Assembly (NCBI RefSeq): GCF_001613045.1
Contig: NZ_BDBP01000001.1
Coordinates: 146,326-210,325, forward strand
Source: Nocardia lijiangensis NBRC 108240
Lineage (GTDB): Bacteria; Actinomycetota; Actinomycetes; Mycobacteriales; Mycobacteriaceae
Length of the DNA stretch: 64,000 nucleotides
Direction: 5' to 3'
Part shown: piece after piece, positions 45,672 to 54,456 of the stretch
Layout of the letters: each line of letters starts with the position of its first letter
Numbering within the stretch: the stretch's first letter is position 1
Notes under the pieces: generated by a model
Told to the model about the DNA's origin: nothing
The model's input: only the letters and a program-made list of their open reading frames with translations
Databases searched by the model: none
Program-made: the position numbers and the translations under genes

Positions 45672-46082
45672 ATGGTCGGCATGATCGACGAGACCGGCAC
45701 CAAGCTCTTCCACCAGTCCATGCCGTTCACCGAGCGCCTCGGCGTCGAGGTGCTCGAGCACGGACCCGAGCTGGTGCGCAGCCGGATCGCCTGGGACGAG
45801 TCGCTGTGCACGCTCGGCGGCATGCTGCACGGCGGCGTACTGATGTCGCTGGCCGACGCGACCGGCGCGGTGTGCGCCTTCCTCAATCTGCCCGAGGGCA
45901 AGCAGGGCACCACCACCGTGGAGTCGAAGTCCAACTTCCTGCGCGCCGTGCGCTCCGGCCATGCCGTCGCCACCGCACGCCCCTTGCACGCGGGCCGCTC
46001 GTTCATCGTCGTCGAGACCGAGATCCGCGACGACGCGGACAAATTCGTCGCCAAGGTGACCCAGACTCAGGCCGTCCTATAG
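45672..46082 (+). CDS. PaaI/YbgC-type hotdog thioesterase
   Basis: A 136-residue single hotdog domain. GGMLHGGVLMSLADATGAVC (about 46-65) is the central helix with the HGG signature, and TTVESKSNFLRAVRSGHAVA follows. It should hydrolyse acyl- or aryl-CoA thioesters. ATG 45672 or 45681 could be the start, neither with a strong site. The 3' end overlaps the convergent cyclopropane synthase gene by 6 nt. Confidence 0.85.
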   Translation: MVGMIDETGTKLFHQSMPFTERLGVEVLEHGPELVRSRIAWDESLCTLGGMLHGGVLMSLADATGAVCAFLNLPEGKQGTTTVESKSNFLRAVRSGHAVATARPLHAGRSFIVVETEIRDDADKFVAKVTQTQAVL

Positions 46083-46943
46083 ACCCAGTTTCACCATCGT
46101 GAACTGCATGACGTCGACGTGCCCGCTGCGGAAGTACGCCGGGCAGCCGGTCAGGTACTTCAGGTAGCGGGCATACACCTCCTCGGAGGTGAGCAGCACC
46201 GCGCGTTCGCGGTTGGCCACCAGCGCCGCCGCCCAGAGATCGAGGGTCCGCGCGTAGTGCTCCTGCAACGACTGGATCCGTTCCGTACCGAGTCCGGCCT
46301 GCCCCGCGAACCGGGTGACCTCCGCCGGTCGCGGCAGCTGCCCGCCGGGGAAGATCTCCCGCCTGATGAACTGGGTGAACCGCGCGTCGTCCCGGGTGAC
46401 GGGAATATTCATCCGGCGCAGGTCGTTGAGTGTGTGGCTGACGATCGTGTGCAGCAGCATCCGTCCTTCGTCGGGCAGCATCCGGTAGCAACGCTCGAAG
46501 AACGCCGCGTACCGCTTCCGCCGGAAATGTTCGAAGGCGCCGATGCTGACGATCCGGTCCACCGGTTCGTCGAACTCCTCCCAGCCCTGTAGGCGGACCT
46601 GGACCTCGGGCAGCCCCCTCCGGTCGATCTCGGCCGCCACGTGGTCGTACTGATTGCGGCTCAGCGTCAGCCCGACTACCTCCACCCCGTAGTCCTGGGC
46701 CGCGCGGAACATCGTTGCGCCCCAGCCGCATCCGACGTCGAGCAGACGCAGCCCCGGCCGCAGGCCGAGCTTGCCGAGTGCGAGGTCGATCTTGGCCAGC
46801 TGCGCCTGCGCCAAGCTCATGTCGGGGCGCTCGAAGTAAGCGCAGCTGTAGGTCATCGAGGGGTCGAGGAACAGCCGGTAGAAATCGTCGGACACGTCGT
46901 AGTGCGATTGGACGTCCCGGTAGAACGGCTCGAGTGCAGTCAT
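46077..46943 (-). CDS. Cyclopropane-fatty-acyl/mycolic acid synthase-type methyltransferase
   Basis: A 288-residue SAM methyltransferase. VQSHYDVSDDFYRLFLDPSM then TYSCAYFERPDMSLAQAQLA, the SAM motif LLDVGCGWGATMF, VGLTLSRNQYDHV, and IVSIGAFEHFRRKRYAAFF (with the bicarbonate-binding Glu) are typical of the CmaA/PcaA/Cfa family, which methylenates double bonds of lipids or mycolates. The C-terminus carries the expected Tyr-rich helix. The region before the start has a tandemly duplicated ribosome site (46944-46977). Confidence 0.92.
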   Translation of the reverse strand: MTALEPFYRDVQSHYDVSDDFYRLFLDPSMTYSCAYFERPDMSLAQAQLAKIDLALGKLGLRPGLRLLDVGCGWGATMFRAAQDYGVEVVGLTLSRNQYDHVAAEIDRRGLPEVQVRLQGWEEFDEPVDRIVSIGAFEHFRRKRYAAFFERCYRMLPDEGRMLLHTIVSHTLNDLRRMNIPVTRDDARFTQFIRREIFPGGQLPRPAEVTRFAGQAGLGTERIQSLQEHYARTLDLWAAALVANRERAVLLTSEEVYARYLKYLTGCPAYFRSGHVDVMQFTMVKLGL

Positions 46944-46977
46944 GGCGAAGCTCCCGATCTGGCGAAACTCCCGATCT
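46944..46977 (-). repeat. Tandem 17-nt duplication of the ribosome-binding region
   Basis: Two adjacent 17-mers (AGATCGGGAG-T/C-TTCGCC on the gene strand) lie directly before the ATG at 46943, each with a GGGAG core. They differ at one position. Only the nearer copy is at usable distance. Confidence 0.75.
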
Positions 46978-47019
46978 ATGCCTGGTCACACAAGGATACG
47001 GAGCGCGACTCCGGCGGGT

Positions 47020-47217
47020 TCATCCTTGCGCGGACAGATTCGCGGCAGGTAGCCTCGGCACTGTCGCCCTCGTGGTTGTAGGCAACTCCTCCCACGGACG
47101 ACTCGGATCTCCCCTTCTCCGCGATCTCGGAATCGCGACGAGCGGGATCCCGCTCACTCGCACCAGCGCCCACGTGCCGATCAGGACCGCGGCAAACGAA
47201 ATCGCTGCCGCACTCAT
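47020..47217 (-). CDS. Possible small membrane protein divergent from rho (tentative)
   Basis: A 65-codon frame with ATG at 47217 in the 327-nt gap before rho. Residues 4-21 form one hydrophobic helix (AAAISFAAVLIGTWALVRV), followed by a basic, Pro-rich tail. Codon third positions are mostly G/C, but the ribosome site (GGAG about 11 nt away) is weak and I recognise no family. The gap otherwise holds only the rho promoter. Confidence 0.3.
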   Translation of the reverse strand: MSAAAISFAAVLIGTWALVRVSGIPLVAIPRSRRRGDPSRPWEELPTTTRATVPRLPAANLSAQG

Positions 47218-47270
47218 GGCTTTCGCCACTCCCGCATTCCACAGAACTTCATCCACACAAAGGAAACATC

Positions 47271-48425
47271 ATGAAAGACAACGACTCTCAGCATTCGACA
47301 GCAACCGCCGACGATCCCGAACGGCAGGTCTCCGGCATTCTCGACATCGTCGGCGCCACCGCGACCTTGCGCGTCGACGGCTACCTCCCCGGGGACGACG
47401 ACCTGACCGTCGCGCCCCGGCTGGTCCGCGAAATGAGTTTGCGCCGTGGCGATTTCGTCACCGGCGTGGCGCAGTCCGGGCAGCGCGGCGGGAAACGCGA
47501 CTCGCTCGTCCGCGTCGAGACCGTCAACGGCCAGAGCCCCGACCGCCTGGGCAAGCGCCCCGTCTTCGAGGACCTGGTCCCCCTCTACCCCAACCAGCGC
47601 CTGCGCCTGGAAACCGAGCCGCATGAGCTGACCACCCGGGTCACCGACCTCGTCATGCCTCTCGGCAAGGGCCAGCGGGCCCTCATCGTCGCGCCGCCCA
47701 AGGCGGGCAAGACCTCGGTGCTGCAATCCATCGCGCACGGCATCGCCAAGAACCACCCCGAATGCGAGCTCATGCTCGTGCTCGTCGGCGAACGCCCGGA
47801 AGAGGTCACCGATCTGACCCGCACCGTCCCCGCCGACGTCGCCGCCGCCACCTTCGACCACCCGCCGCGCGACCAGATCGCACTGGCCGAACTCGCCATC
47901 GAACGCGCCAAACGCCTCGCCGAAACCGGCCGCGACGTGGTGGTCCTGCTCGACTCGCTGACCCGTCTCGCCCGCGCCTACAACAACGCCGCCCCCACCT
48001 CCGGCCGCGTCCTGTCCGGCGGCGTCGACGCCGCCGCCCTCGCCCAGCCCAAGCGCTTCCTCGGGGCCGCGCGCAACTTCGAGAACGGCGGCTCGCTCAC
48101 CATCGTCGCCACCACCCTGGTCGAGACCGGCTCGCTCGCCGACACGGTGATCTTCGAGGAGTACAAGAGCACCGGCAACGCCGAACTCAAACTCGACCGC
48201 GCCACCGCCGCCCGCCGCGTCTTCCCCGCCGTCGACATCGCCCAATCCGGCACCCGCAAGGACGAACTGCTGCTCACCCCCGCCGAACTCACTACCACCC
48301 ACCTGCTGCGCCGCACCCTCGCCGCGATCGACGGCAGCCACGCCACCGACCTCCTCCTGGAGGGTCTGCGCCAAACCTCGACCAACGCCGAGTTCCTCAC
48401 CCAACTCCCCCAAGCCCGCTCCTGA
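47271..48425 (+). CDS. rho: Short Rho-type transcription termination helicase paralogue
   Basis: A 384-residue protein, far shorter than the usual actinobacterial Rho with its long N-terminal extension. The ATPase core is complete: P-loop APPKAGKTSV (141-150), GERPEEVT, LLDSLTRLARAYN, the Q-loop SGRVLSGGVDA, FLGAARNFENGGSLTIVATT, and SGTRKDELL. The N-terminal OB-type domain keeps YLPGDDDLTVAP, but the primary-site aromatics of FGF and the later Tyr are replaced (GATATLRV, LTV). RNA binding is therefore probably altered. The housekeeping rho is presumably elsewhere. Confidence 0.9.
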   Translation: MKDNDSQHSTATADDPERQVSGILDIVGATATLRVDGYLPGDDDLTVAPRLVREMSLRRGDFVTGVAQSGQRGGKRDSLVRVETVNGQSPDRLGKRPVFEDLVPLYPNQRLRLETEPHELTTRVTDLVMPLGKGQRALIVAPPKAGKTSVLQSIAHGIAKNHPECELMLVLVGERPEEVTDLTRTVPADVAAATFDHPPRDQIALAELAIERAKRLAETGRDVVVLLDSLTRLARAYNNAAPTSGRVLSGGVDAAALAQPKRFLGAARNFENGGSLTIVATTLVETGSLADTVIFEEYKSTGNAELKLDRATAARRVFPAVDIAQSGTRKDELLLTPAELTTTHLLRRTLAAIDGSHATDLLLEGLRQTSTNAEFLTQLPQARS

Positions 48426-48482
48426 TCCCCTTTAAGCGCCCTTTAAGCCCCTGTCAAGACCCCCAAGGCATTGTTTATTTCA

Positions 48483-48528
48483 GCCCGGCCGGGCCTGTCC
48501 CAGGAGGGGGGGACAGGGTCGGCCGGGC
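48483..48528 (+). terminator. Long hairpin terminator after rho
   Basis: A 19-bp stem with two mismatches (48483-48501 with 48510-48528), G/C rich, 58 nt after the rho stop codon. Just before it, CCCTTTAAGC occurs twice in tandem. Confidence 0.65.
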
Positions 48529-48674
48529 GCCTTCGTCGGTGGACATCCTCGACGACCGCACCCTCGCCCACGCACGAGCCAGCTCCCGCAGCTGCCGAAG
48601 ATCCGCGTCGAAGCGGGAAGCCCGAGAAGCTTTGCGCCCCTCCGGCTTTCAGGCGCTATGGCCCACCCTTCGCG

Positions 48675-49112
48675 CTATCCGGCGATCACTAGAACGGTCG
48701 CGCCGAGGAACACCACCTGCACGAGGGTGCGCAGCGGCAGTGGCATCGTCTTGACGCCGACACCCTGTCGCGCTGCCCGCACATTGGCGGGGAACATCAC
48801 CAGCAGCAACGCGGCGAGACCTGCCGCTGCCAGGTCTGCCGTAGCCGGGATCAACAGGCCGACGGCGCCCGCGATTTCCAGTACGCCGGTGAGCGTGACC
48901 AGCGCCGGGGCGGCGGGCAGCCGGGGCGGCACCATGTCGATCAGCGCCGAGCGGCGCGGCTGCTGGAAGTGCGCACTGGCGGTCAGCGCGAACATGGCCG
49001 CGAGGCCGAGCCGGACGGCGTCCGACCACGAATCGAGCCACGCGATCTCGCCGAGCCCGCCGAGAAGGCGGGCCAGCGCGGTGACGACGACGAGGACGAC
49101 GAGGGGTGCCAT
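48675..49112 (-). CDS. DoxX-family membrane protein
   Basis: A 145-residue protein with four hydrophobic helices: VVLVVVTALARLLGGL, VRLGLAAMFALTASAHF, ALVTLTGVLEIAGAVGLLIP and AAAGLAALLLVMFPANVRAA. TASAHFQQPRRSALIDMVPP is the typical DoxX loop. ATG 49112 follows GGGAG at 7 nt. DoxX-like proteins are implicated in thiol redox or quinone chemistry in the membrane; the function here is inferred. A divergent TetR with two palindromes between them probably represses it. Confidence 0.85.
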   Translation of the reverse strand: MAPLVVLVVVTALARLLGGLGEIAWLDSWSDAVRLGLAAMFALTASAHFQQPRRSALIDMVPPRLPAAPALVTLTGVLEIAGAVGLLIPATADLAAAGLAALLLVMFPANVRAARQGVGVKTMPLPLRTLVQVVFLGATVLVIAG

Positions 49113-49139
49113 GAGTATCTCCCTGGCTTGACACGAACC

Positions 49140-49191
49140 AATCTTGACAGCGGCAAGATTAGGACCGGCCCGCGAACTTGTCAATGACAAG
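49140..49191. promoter_or_regulatory. Two TetR-type operators between doxX and tetR
   Basis: AATCTTG-N7-CAAGATT at 49140-49160 and CTTGTCA-A-TGACAAG at 49177-49191 are perfect inverted repeats sharing CTTG...CAAG ends, within the 100-nt divergent promoter. They probably bind the adjacent TetR protein and regulate both genes. Confidence 0.75.
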
Positions 49192-49212
49192 ATTGTCGGC
49201 CACTATCGAGGT

Positions 49213-49752
49213 ATGGCGAAGAGCGGCTACCACCACGGCGACCTCCGCACCGCGATGCTGACCGCGGCGGCCGAGCAGATCGCCGCCGACGGCATCGATG
49301 CGATCTCGCTGCGCGGACTCGCCCGGCGCGCGGGCGTCTCGCACGCGGCGCCCGCGCACCATTTCGGCGATCGCGCCGGGCTGCTCACCGCGCTGGCCAT
49401 CGAGGGCCACCACCTGCTCGGCGCCGAACTGGACAGCGCCGGGCCGGATTTCCGCGACGTCGCGGTCGCGTATGTCCGTTTCGCACTGAACCACCCCGCA
49501 CACTTCGACGTGATGTTCCGCCGCGACCTGCTGCACGCCGACAATCCCGAGCTCCGCGCCGCACGCACCCGCTCCGGCGCCGCGCTGCGCGCCGACGGGC
49601 GAAAACGCGCCACTCAGCTGGCGGCTTGGTCGCTGGTGCACGGTTTCGCCGCACTGTGGCGGGAGGGTGCACTCACGGATTCGACGCTGGCCGACTCGAC
49701 GGACCCGGAGGAACTGGCCCGCACCATGCTCGCCACGGTGCAGTTCGACTGA
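49213..49752 (+). CDS. TetR-family regulator
   Basis: A 179-residue protein. The DNA-binding domain is at residues 5-55: YHHGDLRTAMLTAAAEQIAA then ISLRGLARRAGVSHAAPAHH then FGDRAGLLTAL. WHG-type C-terminal domain with AWSLVHGFAALWREGAL. Divergent from doxX over two palindromic operators, so local autoregulation is likely. ATG 49213 lacks a clear ribosome site. Confidence 0.88.
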   Translation: MAKSGYHHGDLRTAMLTAAAEQIAADGIDAISLRGLARRAGVSHAAPAHHFGDRAGLLTALAIEGHHLLGAELDSAGPDFRDVAVAYVRFALNHPAHFDVMFRRDLLHADNPELRAARTRSGAALRADGRKRATQLAAWSLVHGFAALWREGALTDSTLADSTDPEELARTMLATVQFD

Positions 49753-49834
49753 GACAGTCGCGCTGCGTATCTTCGTGCACAGCAACGACGAAAGGAGCAG
49801 GCGGTCGATCGCCGGTCGATCCCGCCACCGCACC

Positions 49835-50212
49835 ATGGAAGTCCACGCCTACCCCACCCGAGCGACCACGCCGGTGGATCTCTCCGCCGCCGAACACATC
49901 GCCGCGGAGTACCTGTCCTCTCCCGACGAGCTGGCGACCGGAATCACCAACGTGATCACCGAATTCGAGGGCGGCTTCGTTGTCGTCGCGGTCCGGGAGC
50001 CGGTGCCGGAGGGGGATTCACCGCTGCCGCCGCCGGTGATAGGCGGCTCGGTCAGTGTGATCGACAAAGCCACCGGCGCGGTCTCGTACTGGCCGACCTA
50101 TCCGGTCGCGCTGGTCGCCGAGCACTACGACCAGATGCTGAGCACCGGCAAGCTGATCATCGCCGACGACTGGCCGAACCCGGACGAGGACACCGAGCCC
50201 ACTACCGAATAG
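49835..50212 (+). CDS. YrhB/Imm35-like small protein
   Basis: A 125-residue soluble protein. FEGGFVVVAVREPVPEGDSP, then PPPVIGGSVSVIDKATGAVS, resembles YrhB-type or immunity-like domains found in polymorphic-toxin loci; the assignment is tentative. No toxin gene is adjacent. ATG 49835 was chosen as the first Met before the conserved-looking part. It converges with the NACHT ATPase gene only 9 nt away. Confidence 0.6.
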   Translation: MEVHAYPTRATTPVDLSAAEHIAAEYLSSPDELATGITNVITEFEGGFVVVAVREPVPEGDSPLPPPVIGGSVSVIDKATGAVSYWPTYPVALVAEHYDQMLSTGKLIIADDWPNPDEDTEPTTE

Positions 50213-50221
50213 GTTCACCCG

Positions 50222-52621
50222 CTACGGTTTCGGCACCCGCGTGTCCCCGCCACCGCCGATAACCGACGGTGCGCGACTACTTCGACCGACCTGTTCTGGC
50301 GCACCTGGATGATGCGCCAGATGTTCCTGGAAGTCGGCGTGCCGGAACTGATAGACCACACCGGCGGTGCGCAGCAAGCCGAGCCGGTGCGCATCGTCGA
50401 AGAAACGCATTGTCTTCCAGGGTAATTCGCCCGTGAGCGCGAGCCACCGAGATGCCACGACGAATCCGAACCAGGCGGGCTCGTGTGTAGACGCGACCGC
50501 GAGTCCGACGGCAATCCAGATCGCCAGCCCACCGGCGACCCAGAACAGCAGCCACAGCGCCAGACCTGCCATGGGCGCGATCCCCACGATTGCCACCCCG
50601 CTCACCAGCCAGCTCGCCAGTCCGCTCGCCAGCGCGAACGCCAGGCCGAACGCAACACCGACCATCACGGTGAGGTTGCGTGAATTCCGGTAAGCGGAGG
50701 TCGGGGTCCGCGATGGTTCGTCACTTCCCGGCGACCTCATCCACTTGGTCAGCCCGAATGCCAGCCCCCCGGCCGGTCCCAACGCCATCCCGAGCGCCAG
50801 TTCCCAACCCGTCACATCCAACGCCAGTTCGACTACCAGCCCGAACGTGAGACCGAACACCAGTCCGCCCATGAGATTCCGGGCGAGCTCTCGCCCGCGG
50901 TTTCGAAGTCGCAGATTGGCATATCCGGGTTCCGGCGTGCCGCGCACTTGCCGCCCGACCCCCAGACCGACGCCCAGTACGAACGCCAGACCGACTACCG
51001 ATCCGACCACTATCCCGGCGAGCTCGAAATTCACGGTCTCCATCGCCGCGGGATCCGTCAGCAGGTGCGGCCCTTCGGCGACCACGACCGTCAGGACGAT
51101 CATCACCATGACGACCGGCACGAACACCACGAGGAACGCCACTGCGGTCGCCAGCCCGAACGCCAGCTCGCGGGCCAGATGACCGGACACCGACGTTCTT
51201 CGTACCCGCCGCCCGCTCCACAGACCCAGGACCACCGCCCCCGCCAGGCCGAGGACCAACGCGGCCAAGCCACCGCCGGCGTCACCATCCATGAGCCAGA
51301 TCGCCTGCCCCACCCCCAGCGCGACCGCAACTCCGAATACCGCCGTGATCATCGATGTCGTGACGCGGGCGGGCACGGCCGTGGGCAAGGACCACCAACG
51401 CAGGTCGCGTTCACCGCGCAACTCCACGGCCAGATACGACAGCCACTGCCGGGTCTTCTCGGGATCCCAAACCCGGCAGGGGCGCAACGGATTACCGCGC
51501 GCCGGACACTTCTGCTCGATGGCAGCGGGGATCAGCTCGTCGAACAGGTGCGCCATGATCGGACGAGTGTCCGGATAGCGATCACGGTCGAGCAGGGGGG
51601 CCGGATCGTTCTTGTTCTCGATGTACACGGTGCGCAACAGCCACAGCCCCAGCGGAGTCGCGCACACCCCGCCCACTGGCGTTTCGTCGAAACCGCGCAG
51701 CTCACCGCGTACCGCGACCCAGCGCGAACGCTGCTTGGGCGGAAGGCATCGATCGAGATAGCTCGCCGCCTCCCGTGCGGTGAGCGGCTGCGCCTCGATC
51801 ACGGCGGCCGCGGTGAGCACGTCCGCTTCCGCGACAGCGTCGGCGTACTCGTCGGTGCGGCTGGTCAATACCACCGGATCGCGGCCGCCGAGCGCGGCGT
51901 TGAGTGTGGTGAGCAGCGCCGCCCGGTGGCGGGGAGCGAGTTCGTCCAGCCCGTCGATCACCGGCAGCACCATGCCATGGGTGACGAGCTCATCGGGCAT
52001 GTTCCGAGCGATCCCACGCATCGCTGGGTACTCCTGACCGAGCCGGGCCCCGAGCCAGTCATGGAAGCGCGGGAAGGCTCTGGGGTTCCAGCTGTTAGCG
52101 GTCAGCAGCACCGGAACTGGATCCTCCGGTTTCCGGACTTCGAGCAGCCGTAGCACCAGCTGCACCGCCAGAGTGGTCTTGCCGGACCCGTGCGCACCGA
52201 GAATCACAAGCCGACGACGCGCAAGGCTTTCGAGAAACCATCCGGCCAAGACGTCGACCTGGGCACCGCTCCCCTCCATGACCGGACGGCCACGAAAAAT
52301 GAGATGTGCGTGGTCGGAGACGCCCCGCCTGCACAACTCCCAGCGCACAGGCATCGGGTCCGGATCGTTCAGGCCTAGGATCTTCGCTTCCTCCTGCCAC
52401 TGGATCCGTACCAGCGTGGCCAGTCGCTGCACGGCGTATTCCAGCGTCGGTCGTTGCCGAAACAAAAGGTGAGACAGAATCAGATTCGCTGCCGCGACGA
52501 GCAGGGAGCCGACACTGACGGCTACCGCGAAGTCCAGCCGGCCGAAAGCGACGACGAAAAGCGAGAGAACGAAACCGGCGCCGACAACTGTCACCGTGAT
52601 GAGGTGTGCATGCCGCCTCAT
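50222..52621 (-). CDS. NACHT-type NTPase with N- and C-terminal membrane segments
   Basis: A 799-residue protein. Two membrane helices come first (about 7-26, 32-52), then a NACHT domain: Walker A GAHGSGKTT (142-150), Walker B LPVIDGLDEL (219-228), and the sensor region VVLTSRTDEY. The C-terminal 370 residues hold eight or more Gly/Val/Ala-rich membrane helices, then RTAGVVYQFRHADFQEHLA, a motif typical of actinobacterial NACHT proteins. No LRR, TPR or nuclease effector is visible. ATG 52621 with GGAG at 5 nt is preferred over ATG 52654. It may be a signalling or anti-phage STAND protein; this is inference. Confidence 0.8.
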   Translation of the reverse strand: MRRHAHLITVTVVGAGFVLSLFVVAFGRLDFAVAVSVGSLLVAAANLILSHLLFRQRPTLEYAVQRLATLVRIQWQEEAKILGLNDPDPMPVRWELCRRGVSDHAHLIFRGRPVMEGSGAQVDVLAGWFLESLARRRLVILGAHGSGKTTLAVQLVLRLLEVRKPEDPVPVLLTANSWNPRAFPRFHDWLGARLGQEYPAMRGIARNMPDELVTHGMVLPVIDGLDELAPRHRAALLTTLNAALGGRDPVVLTSRTDEYADAVAEADVLTAAAVIEAQPLTAREAASYLDRCLPPKQRSRWVAVRGELRGFDETPVGGVCATPLGLWLLRTVYIENKNDPAPLLDRDRYPDTRPIMAHLFDELIPAAIEQKCPARGNPLRPCRVWDPEKTRQWLSYLAVELRGERDLRWWSLPTAVPARVTTSMITAVFGVAVALGVGQAIWLMDGDAGGGLAALVLGLAGAVVLGLWSGRRVRRTSVSGHLARELAFGLATAVAFLVVFVPVVMVMIVLTVVVAEGPHLLTDPAAMETVNFELAGIVVGSVVGLAFVLGVGLGVGRQVRGTPEPGYANLRLRNRGRELARNLMGGLVFGLTFGLVVELALDVTGWELALGMALGPAGGLAFGLTKWMRSPGSDEPSRTPTSAYRNSRNLTVMVGVAFGLAFALASGLASWLVSGVAIVGIAPMAGLALWLLFWVAGGLAIWIAVGLAVASTHEPAWFGFVVASRWLALTGELPWKTMRFFDDAHRLGLLRTAGVVYQFRHADFQEHLAHHPGAPEQVGRSSRAPSVIGGGGDTRVPKP

Positions 52622-52863
52622 CGTCTCTCCGGACCATCGACCGTGGGGTGCCATCCTTGTTCACCCAATCGCGAGTTGACCTTCGTCCCAAGCGCGGCGA
52701 CCGACCTGCCCCGCCGCGCCACCGTCCCGTACAGACATCCTGTAACCGGCACGGACGGATGACCTGAGTAATCGACTACGCGAATAGTTGGCTACCTCAT
52801 CTACCAGCCACCGCGTGGCGGCACGGGCCATGGACCCGAAAGCCGTGACTCCGGCGGCCGGGA

Positions 52864-54192
52864 TCAGGTCGCGGGCTGCGCCACCACGGGCAGCGGCTCG
52901 CTGTCGGCGTCGGGCACCGTGGTCCCGCGCAGCGAGGTGCCCGCGGTCTCCCGCAGGAAGACCCAGGCGACCAGGCCGATCAGCGACGCGGCGACCATGT
53001 ACGCGGCGGGGAACAGCGCCCACCCGGTCGATTCGATCGCGGCCTCGTTCACCAGCGGCGCGGTGCCGCCGAAGGCCGCGGTGGAGACGTTGTAGGCGAA
53101 GGCGAAACCGGCGTAGCGCACGTGCGTCGGGAAGATCGCCGGGAAGGTCGAGCTGATGGTGGACAGCTGCGGCACGTACAGCAGGCCGAGCACGATGAAC
53201 CCGACGATTGCCCACACGGTGCCCTGACCCATCAGCCAGTACATAGGCAGGGCCAGCACCGCGAGGCCGATCAGCGAGAACAGCCACATCGGCCGCCTGC
53301 CGACCCGATCGGAGAGCCTGCCGAAGAACGGCAGCACCACCATCATCACCACCTGACCGGTCAGCATCATGGCGGTGGTGGCCGACTCCGACATCCCGAT
53401 GGTGTTCTGCAGGTAGGTCGGCTGGTAGGTGAGCAGCGTGTAGTTGACCACGTTGAGGGCGATCACCAGCCCGCCCAGGGTGAGGATCTCGCGCCGGTAG
53501 CCGGTCAGCAGCTCGCGCAGTCCGGTCGGCGGGTGCGGGTTCTCGGCGACCTCCTGGAACACCGGCGACTCGTCGAGCTTGGCGCGCAGGTACCAGCCGG
53601 TCAGGCCGAGCGGGACGGCGAGCAGGAACGGGATGCGCCAACCCCAGTCGTGCATGGCATCCGATCCGAGCGCCAGCTGGCAGGCGAGCACCACGGCCGA
53701 ACCGCCGACGAAACCGGCCAGCGTGCCGAATTCCAGGAAGCTGCCGAGGAAACCGCGCCGCCGATCGGTCGCGCATTCGGCCAAATATGTTGCCGCGCCG
53801 CCATATTCGCCGCCCGTCGAGAAGCCTTGCAGTACACGGAGCGAGATCAGCAGCACCGGGGCGAGTACGCCGACCGAGGCGTGCGTCGGCAACAGACCGA
53901 TCGCACCGGTCGCGGCCGACATCAGCAGAATCGTGGTGGCCAGCACGCCTTTTCGGCCGAACCGGTCGCCCAGCGGACCCCACACCATGCCACCGAGCGG
54001 GCGCAGCACGAACGAGATGGCGAAGCCGAGCATGGTGCCGAGCGTGCCGAGATCGCCGGGAAAGAACGCGTCGGTGAGGTAGGTGGCCGTCGCGGCGTAC
54101 ACACCGTAGTCGAACCATTCGGTGGCGTTGCCCATGGCCGACGCGGCGACCGAACGCCTCAGTCTCGTCTGGTCCTGTCCACGATCGGTCAT
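52864..54192 (-). CDS. MFS transporter of the metabolite:H+ symporter (ProP/ShiA) type
   Basis: A 442-residue 12-helix protein. NATEWFDYGVYAATATYLTD, the RFGRKG loop after helix 2, and LRVLQGFSTGGEYGGAATYL then AECATDRRRGFLGSFLEFGT are signatures of the MHS family (ProP, ShiA, KgtP), which import small acids, betaines or alpha-ketoglutarate. A second DRVGRRP loop lies between helices 8 and 9. ATG 54192 follows GAGGAG at 7 nt. It precedes the glutamylpolyamine operon on the same strand and could supply it; not shown. Confidence 0.88.
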   Translation of the reverse strand: MTDRGQDQTRLRRSVAASAMGNATEWFDYGVYAATATYLTDAFFPGDLGTLGTMLGFAISFVLRPLGGMVWGPLGDRFGRKGVLATTILLMSAATGAIGLLPTHASVGVLAPVLLISLRVLQGFSTGGEYGGAATYLAECATDRRRGFLGSFLEFGTLAGFVGGSAVVLACQLALGSDAMHDWGWRIPFLLAVPLGLTGWYLRAKLDESPVFQEVAENPHPPTGLRELLTGYRREILTLGGLVIALNVVNYTLLTYQPTYLQNTIGMSESATTAMMLTGQVVMMVVLPFFGRLSDRVGRRPMWLFSLIGLAVLALPMYWLMGQGTVWAIVGFIVLGLLYVPQLSTISSTFPAIFPTHVRYAGFAFAYNVSTAAFGGTAPLVNEAAIESTGWALFPAAYMVAASLIGLVAWVFLRETAGTSLRGTTVPDADSEPLPVVAQPAT

Positions 54193-54456
54193 GCCCGTCT
54201 CCTCACCAACCCGCGCAACGGGCCACGATTCGTCCGTCCGGCCCACCCGCGAAAAACGGGAGGCCGGGCACGAAACAAACCGATACCCAGGTTTCACGAG
54301 GACCAAACAGCGGCGGACCTGCGCCACTGTTCAGCGCACACCCGGCCACCTGCACGGCAACCGGTAGATGTGATTGTCGTCACATAGGCGGGTGTGGCGG
54401 CATCGAGGGAGCGCCCGGACGGGCTCGAGCAGACCCGTCCGGACAACTACGAACCC

